A stretch of DNA of 17,403 bases from Smittium mucronatum. Lineage: Eukaryota; Kickxellomycota; Harpellomycetes; Harpellales; Legeriomycetaceae. The notes below the pieces were generated by a model, which had not been told where the DNA came from, ran no database searches, and saw nothing but the letters and a program-made list of their open reading frames with translations. The position numbers and the translations under genes were made by a program. The stretch lies in contig LSSL01003100.1 in assembly GCA_001953115.1 (NCBI GenBank), positions 1 to 17,403 of the forward strand. Direction: 5' to 3'. Positions 1 through 10,372 of this stretch are shown one piece after another (positions within the stretch are counted from its first letter, which is position 1; the number at the start of each line of letters is the position of its first letter).

Positions 1-960
1 TTTAGTCAATTTTTTCTAGAAAATAATAAAATAGGTTCATTTAAAGAATGAATTATTGTTTTTCAAACCTGGTTTTGGGTTTATTTTTCCAAAAAATAAT
101 TAAAATCACATTAAAATCAAATCCAAATGCAAAGGAGGGATATAAATGGGCACCAAATCAGTAAAACATATATATTATAAAGATGGGTAGATATAAAAAT
201 TCACATTTTTTTTATTTAGACAAAAATTCATTCATTTATTATTAAAATTTTATAATCCCAGTTATTTTTATTATTTTATGTATAAATAATTACAAATATC
301 ATAAAAATTTAATACGATTTATCTTGATTTAATTCTTCATTAATAATAATAATACTGTACATTATATAAACTAATTTTGGTTATATGTGGCTATTAAAAA
401 ACTAATATAAGATTTCGAATAATTCGAAAATTTATTATATAAATATTTTTTGCATATTTAAAAAATATCCCATTTTATTAAAAAAAAGTTTTTCCAATAT
501 TTTTCGAGAAATTATTTTATTACCTTTGATAAAAATTGATATTTTTATTTCTAAAAAAGTATAGAAAGATGTGAAAAGGTCATTGATAAATTCAAAATCA
601 TAATCATTTAGCAAAATTTTAATATTTTTTTGGACTATTCAGTTAAATTTTATTTTTCGTATAATGAAATTCTATTTAAATTTGTAAAATTTGAAAATTT
701 CATTATTTTTTTTCAATGATTAAAATGCGATTTATCATATAAAAATTTCCCAGATGGTATTTGTTTATTGAAAGAATTAATAATTATCAAAATCAATCAA
801 GTATAGCAGCGATTAAAAGTTATTCTATTTTTTTAAAATAGTTAAATATAAAAACAAATAATTAGATTTAATATTAGATAACAAAAGTTTTGTTTTATTT
901 ATTTTGTTTTTCATTTTATGAAAGGTTTAGAATAATTTAATCACAAAATATCTTAATATC
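1..960. other. AT-rich spacer, no gene seen
   Basis: Both strands are dense in stop codons, and no domain, splice-framed exon, tRNA B-box or long repeat could be read. Composition is extreme: 9 G/C in the 60 bases at 301-360. It holds only short A and T runs. It may contain regulatory DNA for a gene outside the window, but nothing specific is visible. Confidence 0.7.
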
Positions 961-978
961 TTAGTACTAAAGTGATAG

Positions 979-1746
979 ACGCGCATTTTCGTCCTAGATG
1001 AAGCTACGCCCCCTTTATGGTCTGAAAGTCTTAACAAGCTTGTGTACTATTTTAGCCGCTTTATATTTTAGTATTATATTTTAGTTAGTTCTATCGTTTA
1101 TTTGGAATATACTGATTTTATATTTGGTTATAGTTTTAACAGTATTTGGTTTATTTCGTTTTTTTTTGTAGTTTTTTTTTGTACTTTCTTGGATTGGGAT
1201 TATTACCCGTTAGTCCGGTTTAATAGTTTAGTTATTTTATTTTCGCTTAGTCAAGGCATTAGCTTATATATTTTTATGGGCATGGTTAGGCGCAGCCATG
1301 ATCTGGCAAAGTCTGGTGCTTATCCTTATGGATTTGCACCGGAGGTTGAAGCTTGGCGTGAGGTAGCGGAAGATAGAGATAGTGATGCTTCGGCATCCTT
1401 CTCTACCAAAGTCCCTGTGTTAGGTGATCAATTAGACCTATAGATCGATTTGACGGGAGGCTCAGTGATCGAAGATCTTGTATCTTCTTTACTGGCACTT
1501 TAGCCGAGTTCCGGTCCCAACCAACTGATAAGGTTCTTGCCTATTATTTCTACCGTGGGGTCTGTAAAAACAATTGGTGTTGTAAGTTCAGGGAGCAACG
1601 TACGAAGTGCGGATAGACGGAGTAAGGGAGTAATACCTGCCCTAAGGTCTCTTCTGGGTGAATGCGATTAGTGCACTAGCAGAAAGGCGCTTAGGGTTGC
1701 CTCGCATTTTGCTGCACAGCACCAGTTTAGGAGCAAGGATTTGTAA
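979..1746 (+). pseudogene. Decayed coding relic in a GC-richer island (possible transposon remnant)
   Basis: I do not recognise this sequence. One forward frame runs from just after a TGA-TAG pair at 973-978 to a TAA at 1744-1746. It is interrupted only by TAG codons at 1069, 1441, 1501 and 1669. The stretch 1072-1440 reads as one 123-codon block; no ATG opens it, and the part 1102-1443 starts at a TTG. The first half is rich in Phe, Tyr and Ile, as AT-rich noncoding DNA can be. From about 1280 it becomes mixed and protein-like (Glu, Asp, Ala and Ser rich, e.g. EVEAWREVAEDRDSDASA) and GC rises sharply: 29 of 60 bases at 1321-1380. No reverse transcriptase, transposase or terminal repeat could be found, so the link to a mobile element is a guess. 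Alternatives are a noncoding RNA gene or exons of an unrecognised gene. Confidence 0.3.
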
Positions 1747-2807
1747 ATTATAACTGGTTTAGAGAATCCACTTCTTACAGTACCTAAAAAAACACGTTTT
1801 TTTAATATTAATTTATTTTTATCTTGATTAAAATCAAGTAAATTTTTTTGGCTTTGACGTCTTCCGGTGATTTCGACTTTTTTTTCCTAAAAAATAAATT
1901 TTGTGCTGGCTAAAATAAAGGTTATATGAATATTGAAATTCTATCAATACGTAAAAAATAAAATAAATATTAGTTACAAACTTTAAGATATTAAAGTTAT
2001 TTTTTAAAAAAAATTAAAAGTTTATGATTCCGAATTTTGTTTTTATTATTATTTTTGAACCAACAGATCAATCATTTTTGATCTTGGGTCCTATGGATTT
2101 TCCGTCTTTTGATCCATAATACAAGAAAAAAAAAAACAGTATCAGCCTAAAAAAATGGTTATCACCCATTAAAATCAAAATTTTGATATGGGATTACCAA
2201 TAAACTTTGTCCTTTTGACCATAAAAAGGGAATGTATTTGTAGGGAACGTTTTTCATTTTTATATCTCTTTTAAAAAGTAAAGAATATGGTAAATATTTA
2301 CGAATATTTATACAGATCCAAGCACAAAAAGACTTTTATAAATTAAAAGATGATTCTGGATATAAAACATTAGGAAAATTCGCAAGTGTAAAAGTATAGT
2401 TAATTTAACAGAATTTGGCTAGGAGGATAGAAAAAAGAATCTAGCACTAGTAGTAAAAAAACGAAAATAAATATAATTGTGCACAATGAAGGAAATTGAA
2501 GTAATCAGTTTACATAAAAAAGTAAACATTGGATGGATTTCTTAATTTGTATTGATCAATGATGTGATTTTTATTCCTCATAAACTATATTTTTAATTTA
2601 GAACTACATTGAATTATAAAAAAAAATAAAGAACTTTAAACAGAATGAATCCTTCCATACCTCAAGCCCACCTCCCTTCCACTGCCTTTTTTTTTTTTTG
2701 TAATCATTAAATCTAGATTTATTAAAAAATAGTGCTAAATAAACTGTTTAAGCCGTCTGGTGATGTATTTCTAACTATTTCATATCTAATAGCAATTTTT
2801 CAGAGGC
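1747..2807. other. AT-rich spacer, no gene seen
   Basis: There is no open frame of note on either strand. It carries homopolymer runs, including an A11 tract near 2125-2136 and a T run near 2688-2699. A modestly C-rich patch at 2655-2690 has no recognisable function. Confidence 0.65.
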
Positions 2808-2889
2808 AGATTATAGGGAGTTTTTTTTCTAGTATTTAAATATTATAAATAAATTCCCTTTAAAAAAAAAAAAAAAGATTATAGGGAGT
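2808..2889 (+). mobile_element. Short poly(A)-tailed retroposed insertion with 14-bp target-site duplication
   Basis: A 14-bp direct repeat, AGATTATAGGGAGT, occurs at 2808-2821 and again at 2876-2889. Between them lies an insert of about 54 bp that begins with a T run, contains AATAAA at 2848-2853, and ends in an A15 tract (2862-2876, the last A shared with the repeat). The order duplication, short body, poly(A) signal, poly(A), duplication is what target-primed reverse transcription of a strongly 5'-truncated polyadenylated RNA leaves behind. The source transcript cannot be identified from so short a body. A chance direct repeat around an A run is the main alternative; the exact 14-bp match with four Gs makes that less likely. 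Confidence 0.6.
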
Positions 2890-3606
2890 CTCCAATATGC
2901 TTTTATAATTAACAAACTAAACACTACATCCGTTTCATAAGGGGGTTTCAGTTGGGTGGGAATTAAAGTTTTTGGTATTTCTAGTGTCGACACATGTACA
3001 TATTTAATAAAACTAGTCTTGATTGGGTTGGTGCAGATATAGATATATTTTTATACGAGATACTCATACATTTTATTTTTATACAATGAATTGATTGATT
3101 TCATTTCAAATAATTTATTTATTTATAAAGGCACTTTAAAGGATTGTTGGTCGAGGTTTTCTTATCGGGTTTGCGTGAAGAAGGAATGAATAAAAGTTAA
3201 ATATCTTAGGAGGGGATAATGATTTAAGGAGTAACATTAGATCATTACCTAGATTTGATTTATGATTTTATTCATTATATATCGAAAGGGAAATATATAC
3301 TCTGTAAATATGCAGATAAACAAAGCGGAAACCATTTGGTAAAAGATAAGTTAGATTTGTCGAGATAAGATATGTATTATAAAAAAAGAGGGGGTGGGCA
3401 CGTCTTGGATAAAGGGGGCTAAATAGCACAAAGAGAACTAGATAAGAAAATAAAACTTTTTTAAATAAAAATATCTTGGTTATGACTTGTTAAGCATTTA
3501 GTAGATGGAATATGGGTATAGGAGAATGAATAATATAAAAGAAAAGACTATATAAAGATCATTCTTTTGATAGATTAATTGAAAAAATGAGGGAGAAGAA
3601 GGAAAA
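2890..3606. other. Spacer and probable 3' flank of the RNase T2 gene
   Basis: No supported gene. The part nearest 3606 should include the 3' untranslated region of the minus-strand RNase T2 gene. A purine-rich patch with G runs lies at about 3386-3420. A reverse frame continuing from the RNase gene region into 3498 is a shadow of that gene. Confidence 0.6.
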
Positions 3607-4452
3607 TTAAGCTTGGCATGGAGGGGAAACGGTTTTAGCAGGGTAGACGATATTGGCACAGTCGTTAGGGTTGTAGTCATTAACTCTGGGGACAAAGGTG
3701 TCTTGACCGTAAAGACTGAAGTAACTCCAGATTTCAGTGAGAACACCCTTGCTGGTACATCTGGGGACGACGTAGAGACCAAGTTGGTTGTAAAGGGCAT
3801 CGACAAACTGGGCTTTGGTGTAAGTGGCACCAGGAACGATTCCTTCGTTTTTAAGGGCCTGGTAGAGATCATACCTCTTGGCTTCGCGCATCACGATTTG
3901 GAAGTACAAGATCATATCGTCGTACAAGGTATAGTCGAGGAGGCAGGGTGGGTTGGCGACGTTGTAGCAAGTACCGTGCTTGTACCATTCGTGCTGCCAG
4001 AATGCAGAGTTGGCTGAAGTTGATGGCCAGTAACGGAGCATCTGTTTGTACAAAGCAGGGTCCTTTTGCAAGACTATATCGCCAACGTTCTGGTAATTAC
4101 GAGTAGAATCACAAGTATCAGTAACAAAGGTACCGTCGCAGTGATCTGGCCACAAACCGTGTACGGTGAATTTATCCATGGGTTGGAAACTTGGGATCCA
4201 CTAGAAAAAAAAAAAGAACATAAAGTGTATTGAAACCTGTTGACATATTCAAAAGAAATGTACAAGTTGTTTAAATTTATAATTTACCTGTTGGGACAAG
4301 ACTATCCAACCATCACGGTTAACACAGCAGTTATCGAGAGTTCCGTTCAAAGCACATGCAGGTTCAGTCATAGGACAGGTTTGGGCGAACTGTTGGGCTA
4401 CAGCCGGGGCCAAAAGCATAGCAGCGCAAGAAGCAACTTGGAAAAGCTTCAT
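3607..4452 (-). CDS. Secreted ribonuclease T2 (two exons)
   Basis: T2-family endoribonuclease, which cleaves single-stranded RNA through 2',3'-cyclic phosphates; it acts outside the cell or in the vacuole for RNA scavenging and turnover. Coding exons are 4452-4288 and 4200-3607; the 87-nt intron 4287-4201 has donor GTAAAT, a T11 tract and acceptor TAG. The joined protein is 252 aa, normal for the compact fungal enzymes. Residues 1-19 form a signal peptide (hydrophobic core, then APAVA before QQF). Both catalytic blocks are intact: TVHGLWPD with His69, and HEWYKHGTC with His125, Glu126 and His130. The mature part has eleven cysteines, enough for the disulfide-rich fungal fold. The splice is fixed by the family pattern, since LSQQ joins directly to WIPSFQP. 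There is no C-terminal extension or anchor. It stands alone on its strand and ends in TAA. The family is very certain; extracellular versus vacuolar location is not decided. Confidence 0.95.
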
Positions 4453-4596
4453 TATTTAATTTTAGCAAAAGTATAAATTAAAAGAGGGTGAATAAAAGAG
4501 ATGATGATTCCTTCAAGCTTGTTCTTCTGGCAAGAAGATGAACTGGCGAGATAGTATTGAGGGATAAAGGAATGGTTGAAGGAGATGATCCAAATT

Positions 4597-4603
4597 CTTT
4601 ATA
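4597..4603 (-). promoter_or_regulatory. Candidate TATA box of the RNase T2 gene
   Basis: On the minus strand TATAAAG lies about 145 nt upstream of the ATG at 4452. A pyrimidine-rich stretch (CTCTTTTATTCACCCTC type) lies between it and the start codon. Position and sequence suit a fungal core promoter, but TATA-like words are frequent in DNA this AT-rich. Confidence 0.3.
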
Positions 4604-5435
4604 AAGACAGGCAGATGGATGCCAATGATTTTATAGGAAAATATTCAAACATTTATCCATCAGTTATGACCTCCTGATAAAAATACACACACATTTTATT
4701 AAATACAACTCAAACCAGTTAGCTATCTTCTTTATCTGCCTGGCGGGGTTTTTGTGATATGGGCTCGTTTTGAGGTCCTATCTATTTACTGGAAAGTACA
4801 GTTTCCTACGAGTTCCAGTTCCCTGCTAACTCAGATATTTTAAACCCACTAGAAGGTTTCATCGAGAAGTTCAAAAGGAGAAATAGTTTACGGTGCTATT
4901 AGCGAATTGGATAATCAAACTCCGCTTTTATAAAAAAACGTGGTAAATATTCAGCAGTTAATACAGCCATTGACCACAAAGTATTTTCAGAAAATAAAAG
5001 ACATTTTCCTCATCTGACTGATTTGTGATTTGGATATTTGGATGGATTTTAGGGTGTTCGAATAGAGTTTAAGGGGAGATTTTTTCTAAGCTGTCCATTC
5101 TAGGATTTTTTATCATCACTATCGTCCATTTCCTTACCCAATAGCCATAAAGTTGTTTCATGGCTTGCCACTATGAGCAGGTCGTGCTAAATGCATACCC
5201 CTATTCAGGAAATATTCCTTGGGCGTTAATGAACAAAATCATAAATGATCATAGATTATATAAAATGCGTACAAATTTCTCAGTCAAACATTATTTAGAT
5301 TGATTAGCCCTTTTAGGGTCAAATTAATTTTGTATCCTCATTTGCAAATGAAAAAGTGTTATCCAATTATTTTGGCGAATAAGAATTAGGATTGATCTTT
5401 TTGACCGGGGAATGGAAGCTACTAAAGCGCTAGCA

Positions 5436-5459
5436 CCTCTAGAGGGGATAAAACCCCTC
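5436..5459. repeat. Overlapping palindrome and G/C hairpin
   Basis: The palindrome CCTCTAGAGG (5436-5445) overlaps a second stem, GAGGGG (5442-5447) pairing with CCCCTC (5454-5459) across a 6-nt loop ATAAAA. The two structures are mutually exclusive. The stem is all G/C except one pair, in surroundings that are mostly A/T. No gene is adjacent, so no role can be assigned. Confidence 0.5.
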
Positions 5460-6961
5460 AGTTAAATTACATTATACGTAAACACATTGATTACACAGCA
5501 TATTAAAATGGACAAGAGCTTACAGATTACAAAAAGAGTAAATTGGATAAACTCGCAAAAGTTTGTAAGTGTAAAATAGCTCCTAAATTAAAGTCAAATA
5601 TGAGGGTTTCCAGCACATGTACTAGCGGTTGGTATCCAGCATGCACAATCCAACAACTAGAAAAGGAATATTTCCTTATACAACCGCACATTCATTTCCT
5701 GATAATACCCAAAACCCTGTCCGTTGAACTATTTGCAGTGTGGGTGGGTAGCAAAGAGTAGCTATTCTCCACCTCTGATCCATATTAAGCTCGTGAAAAC
5801 AATATAGCCTTCTCTTCTTCCAAAAAATATTGTTCTCAAATCTTGGTTCAGAATTATCTGCTCAATTTTCTGCCACTCACCGATAATTTCGCATGGTTAG
5901 AAAAACTCCATAGTCTCGAAAATCATCTCCTACATACGAGCAAATATATATTCAACTTTTATCCATATTATAAACACCCCTCATTGCCCTCCAACCCATG
6001 CGTTTAGCCAGTTTTTTTTCGCTTTCAATGCTTTGTTCTTTGATTATTTTTATGTGGTTAAAAAACCTGTGATTTTCTGTACCAATTTTTAAAAAGGGAT
6101 TTTGCCGTTATAAACAGCCTTGGTCAATAAAATCCCAGGTCTTTTTATCTGATCAGCTTTATCAATATCTGCGATTATTATTACTATTATATTGTTTTTC
6201 AAAATATCTACACAGAAATATTATGTCTTGAATTCATTAGATTATATAATTTTATCAATATGAACGGTCTACCAATAACTGAACCGCAAAAGGGCCAAGT
6301 TCGTCCTTCGCTCCATGGTGTAGAATTACCCACATTCTATTTGATGATTGCTAGAAAAATCAATATAAAAAAATAGCGTGGGTTTGCTAGTAGAGTAGCT
6401 TTTTTTGGTTTTATAGTTGAGTGCATTTTTTTTTTTCCTTTCTCGATCCAAGTCGGAAGTCCACCCGATAAATAACATTCAAGCTCAATTCAATTGGCTA
6501 AATCACCCGAAAAATATCATAAAGTTTAGAACCGGAAAAGAAAAAAAAAAAAAAGAGTCGCCAATACGCTCTGGGTCAAATCCGTGATTAGAAAATAAAT
6601 AAATAATACGTACTGTATTTTTTAAAGCCCTAGAAAACTTATTCAGGTTATACTTGCCATCTGAGAATAAAACCCATAGTGTTTATCCAGTATCGCACAT
6701 ATGAGTATATGGCCGATGCTTTCTCCAACTCGATCAAAGTCATCACTCAGTGGATTTCAAAAATTTGTTAGATGCATGGTTTCCAAAAACTATTTTTAAA
6801 AGTTGTATTGGAGGGTTGATACGATCTATAGAGTTTTTTTTAATACTTTTGGTTTACGAATTAAAGAAAAATGAAAGGTAGTTCCTTTTAGTTGTACGAG
6901 TTAAGTTAAAGGACTTGTATAATCCACTTTTCTTACCAAAGCCTATAGGCGACAGTTTCTG

Positions 6962-6980
6962 TATATATATATATATATAT
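6962..6980. repeat. (TA)9 microsatellite
   Basis: Nine and a half uninterrupted TA units. Likely length-variable between isolates. It lies in the gene-free stretch. Confidence 0.9.
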
Positions 6981-7823
6981 TTGAAATATAGCAATTTTGC
7001 AGATTGTTGATCACGAATGCCGACAATAACATAACATAACCCAACTATCCTTATAAAAGTTATCTTTTCGTTTTGAAAAATTCTAGATAACCATTAGTTA
7101 CAATTTAATCAAAATATATGCAGTGTTATAAACCCCCTTTTTTTAGAGTTTGGAGTGTTATTATAAATAAAACTGATCTTTTTTCTACTAGCTATGTGGA
7201 TTGAGGTTTTTGATGTTTGGCGAGGTGGGGAAATGATTAATGGATTGATTTGGTTGATTTCCGATTTAAAATCATAAACCAAACCTTTTTTCTTAATAAA
7301 AACGACTAAATTTTAGTTGCCATAATCAATCCCATCGATGGATATACCTTGCATAGTTTATATTTACGCACAAATTTAACTACAATAATATTTTCAAATA
7401 TATTATTTTAAGTCATGTAAATTCTATATAATTTCGAAAAATTAAATATAACCTTTGGTTATTATTTAAATGTAACTTTGGTGTAATTTACTTTCATAGA
7501 AAGAATATACACCAGATCACTAGAAAATTTTCAAGTAGTTTTAATTTTCTGATATTCGATTTTCCGAATAGCTCAATATGATCCATTCGCATATTTATCA
7601 CTCTCTAATCTGATTTTTCATCTTTTCTTTATTTATCAAATGTACTGATTGGCAATAAAAATTTCTGCACTGGATTTTACCTGGATAACGATTTACACCA
7701 AAGTAATTGACCTGCAATCAACTGATTGTTTTTTTAACTGTGGTCCCACTATTATAATTGTAAAGCGCCAATTGAGAAAACGAAATATTTGCAACATTTT
7801 TTTCTAAAGAGATAGAATGATGA

Positions 7824-7851
7824 AATACGCATATGTATATATATGCGTATT
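7824..7851. repeat. Perfect 11-bp inverted repeat with 6-nt spacer
   Basis: AATACGCATAT and ATATGCGTATT are exact reverse complements separated by GTATAT, giving a 28-bp near-palindrome. It could extrude as a cruciform or bind a dimeric protein. It may also be a chance product of alternating AT sequence, although the ATACGC/GCGTAT ends are not simple repeat. Confidence 0.6.
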
Positions 7852-8157
7852 GTTTTTACCAGAAGTTTATTTTAAAGAAAAATAACTATATATCACCCAA
7901 TTTCTTCGAATACAAGTATTGAGACACATATCTTATTTTTTTTTTATAACAGAGAAAAACGCAAGATTATAATCATAATAATTTTTTTCGATATCTCTGA
8001 TTTGCAGTTTATTAAATAAAAGATTTATAAAATGTGTTTTATTGTATGATAATATGTTTGCTTTCCCACTTCAGTAAATTGGTTGGTAACGCTTAGCCGG
8101 ATTCAAAGACCCCATTAGTTTATTTTATAATTCTATTTAAAAGCAACTTGATTTAAA

Positions 8158-8229
8158 AGAACTGCGAAAATATGTACATGAAAAGAAAAAAAAAATAATG
8201 CATTTGGATACACCAATTTTCGCAGTTTT
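8158..8229. repeat. 12-bp inverted repeat around a 44-nt loop
   Basis: AACTGCGAAAAT at 8160-8171 matches ATTTTCGCAGTT at 8216-8227 as an exact inverted repeat. In RNA the stem extends by a G-U pair and an A-U pair to 8158/8229. The loop carries an A-rich tract. It could be a small hairpin RNA, the two ends of a tiny palindromic element, or coincidence. Confidence 0.5.
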
Positions 8230-9969
8230 AATATCGAGTGAACATTAATAGAGATGGGGTGTCCATATACCATTCTAGATACGATCTCTAGAAGGAAAAT
8301 TCAGCATATATAAGGGATGGAGATAATCATGGCTTAGTCCTCCCACATACCAAATCCACGTCTTTCTCCAAATCGTTGCAAAATAGTTGTTGTTTTTCGA
8401 ATAAATCGGAAATAACTAATCAGCAACAAATTATTCGTATAAAGAATTTATTTCAGATTCCTATTCAAGATAAATAGGCCGATTTTGGATTATCAGCCCT
8501 GAAACGCAATTTTTTTTATAAATACTAGTTTAAAAATAAAGCTAACCTCTAATAAAAACCACAAATTCAACACCTTTTATTAATATGTAGCATGTTCTTA
8601 TACTTATTTACGTGTTGATAGACATAAATCTAGCTTTATAATTCTAATCACTGAGGTTAGGCCAATGTCGAAAAAATGGTTTGTGGTAAAGAGAGGTTCT
8701 TTAGACAATTCCTAATAAACTTGATCTCTCCTAGATTATAGATTACAGTTTCTAAACAGTCGCATGGGATGGTTTCAGGACTATTCGCCTGTTGACACTT
8801 TCACCTAATCTTTCTTATTTTAATGTTCAAAATCAACATTTTTCTGGCAAGTGGAAATAGTTTATTTTCCCAATGTGTGCTCAATTAAATTCACCGATTA
8901 ATGTTTTATTTGTAGTATCCAAATAGTAAGCAAAGAGTCTATTAGAACAATTGACAAAATACGAACGGTCCTGTCGCCCAGATAACTACATTATATTTGG
9001 ATTCAAACAAAAATAAATTTGTATACGAAAATACAAATCATAACTAGAAAAAAGAGAATACTCAAAGAACGACAAATATTTCCACGCATGACAACAATAG
9101 ATCCGACCTAGGCGCATTTTATATTTCCAATATATATATAATATATACATTAAACCAAACTAAACAAAAGATTTTATGATTTTATTGTTGTAGTATTTTA
9201 TGATACATGACCATAAAAATTAAATTTTGTGCCAAAAATCTATAATGTTAATTATCATTCTGAAAAATATAACTTTCAAGAGAGAATATTTGAGTGATGT
9301 TTACGTTTTAGGATTTTGCTACAATGATGCAAGAAAGATGTTAATAAAAACCGCGGATAACTGCAATTTGCCCAAAAATATATTTAACTATGCTTAGCTG
9401 CTTTTATTTTGAACTTTACAGAAAAATGTCTTAGACATGAATTGGCCTATTTGGGAGACTTTCTTTTACATTATAAACGCGTTGATACAAATAAATCTAA
9501 TCATGCGGTACCAATGAAAATATAAAGAATCACTTTAGCTCTGGTAAATTTCAGCATTTTGCCAATAGAAAACATCATTTTTAACTCCAATTCCGGAACA
9601 ACCAATAAAGTTATACATTGTATAAATTTGGGTTTTCCAAATTAGAAAGTAATATAAATTTTATACGCAAGTGTCCACTCTCGAAAAGAATTTCCCCATT
9701 ACATTTCACTTTCTTAGCAACTTGTAATAAAAGATTAAACTATAGACATAAATTGGTATTGTAAAAATAATAATTTCTATTTTCAAACAGAATTTGAATT
9801 TAGAAAAATATTTGTTTGATTAAGAATCTGAAATTTGAGTAGTCCAATAGTCCTCGCACCCTAAATGGCAAATAGTATTTTGTAGACTATAAAACCGCTT
9901 ATATATTTGGCAATACTCTCTTTGTACCTTGTTAATTGGTAGATTCGCGTAATCAAGCATATTTCTCTG

Positions 9970-10136
9970 TTAACCCTTTCCGAGCTAGAAATTCTTGAAT
10001 TTTAATTCGTAAAAAATATCTTTGTTTCAATGATATAAAAAAATTAAGTCGACTGAAATTACCATTTGCTAGTAAAATGTTTTTATTGGCCAAAAACTGA
10101 TGGTCATTTTCGTTCAATTGACCCTGAAAGGGTTAA
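9970..10136. mobile_element. Candidate piggyBac-type MITE bounded by TTAA
   Basis: TTAA (9970-9973) is followed by CCCTTTC, and the mirror arrangement GAAAGGG then TTAA occurs at 10126-10136. This gives an 11-bp inverted repeat whose outer four bases would be the target duplication. The enclosed element is 159 bp (9974-10132), AT-rich and without an open frame. piggyBac-family transposons duplicate TTAA exactly, and their termini usually begin with CCY followed by T-rich sequence, so both ends match that signature. Beyond CCCTTTC the two termini diverge. TTAA is common in AT-rich DNA and an 11-bp match at this spacing could arise by chance, so this remains a candidate. Confidence 0.4.
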
Positions 10137-10279
10137 TTAGCAAAAATAAAATACGCCAGATCATGAGGGAGGCCCAATTATCACCAACGATCAAATGTCG
10201 CTAAAGCTCACCCCATTAAAAATAAAAATATAAACCGAAACCATACTAATTATCCAATCAATCGTTTTTTACAACTGCC

Positions 10280-10288
10280 ATGGAATAA
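10280..10288 (+). promoter_or_regulatory. Possible two-codon upstream ORF of the CBP80 gene
   Basis: ATG GAA TAA lies 91 bases before the CBP80 start codon. It sits in the same CCATGGA context as the main start (CCATGGATTAC), so ribosomes could initiate there if it is transcribed. A TATA-like TATATAG close by, at about 10296-10302, would instead place the transcription start downstream of this ATG and remove it from the mRNA. The transcript start is unknown. Confidence 0.25.
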
Positions 10289-10372
10289 GTTTGTATATAG
10301 TCAAAACACAGTTTTATAGAATAATCTCACTCAAACCTATAACGCTCTTTTCATTCATACTATACTTAAACC

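Larger units (their letters stand above)
4453..9969. other. Long gene-free stretch (about 5.5 kb)
   Basis: No domain, exon chain or RNA gene could be supported on either strand. I looked for tRNA B-boxes, snRNA signature words and continuous frames. The longest forward frame (5543-5761, 72 codons) begins at a TTG, not an ATG, and shows no recognisable features. Composition fluctuates, with slightly GC-richer patches near 4730-4830, 5080-5240, 5400-5460 and 8240-8370 that could be relics or regulatory DNA. Separate short repeats inside it are listed as their own entries. The part next to 4452 must hold the RNase T2 promoter. Confidence 0.6.

Noticed and set aside
979..1746. TAG read as an amino acid (code change) to explain the TAG-only interruptions
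   Set aside because: The four supported genes contain no in-frame TAG over roughly 1,770 codons, so nothing else in the window supports reassignment.
3386..3420. G-rich patch with GGGGG and GGGGGG runs as a possible quadruplex or regulatory site
   Set aside because: It has fewer than four well-spaced G runs on one strand and no gene start next to it.
3613..4017. Forward open frame of 134 codons
   Set aside because: It lies antisense within RNase T2 exon 2, whose frame carries both catalytic motifs; the forward frame is a shadow.
4703..4843. A 46-codon forward frame with mixed, protein-like composition
   Set aside because: No ATG, no convincing splice sites and no motif; too short to call.
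5390..5400. Minus-strand B-box-like GATCAATCC
   Set aside because: No T-stem, acceptor stem or A-box; not a tRNA.
5543..5761. A 72-codon forward frame with several cysteines
   Set aside because: Starts at TTG, lacks a cysteine pattern of any known family, and sits in background composition.
6568..6580. tRNA-like B-box word (GGGTCAAATCC)
   Set aside because: The T-stem does not pair and no A-box lies at the right distance.
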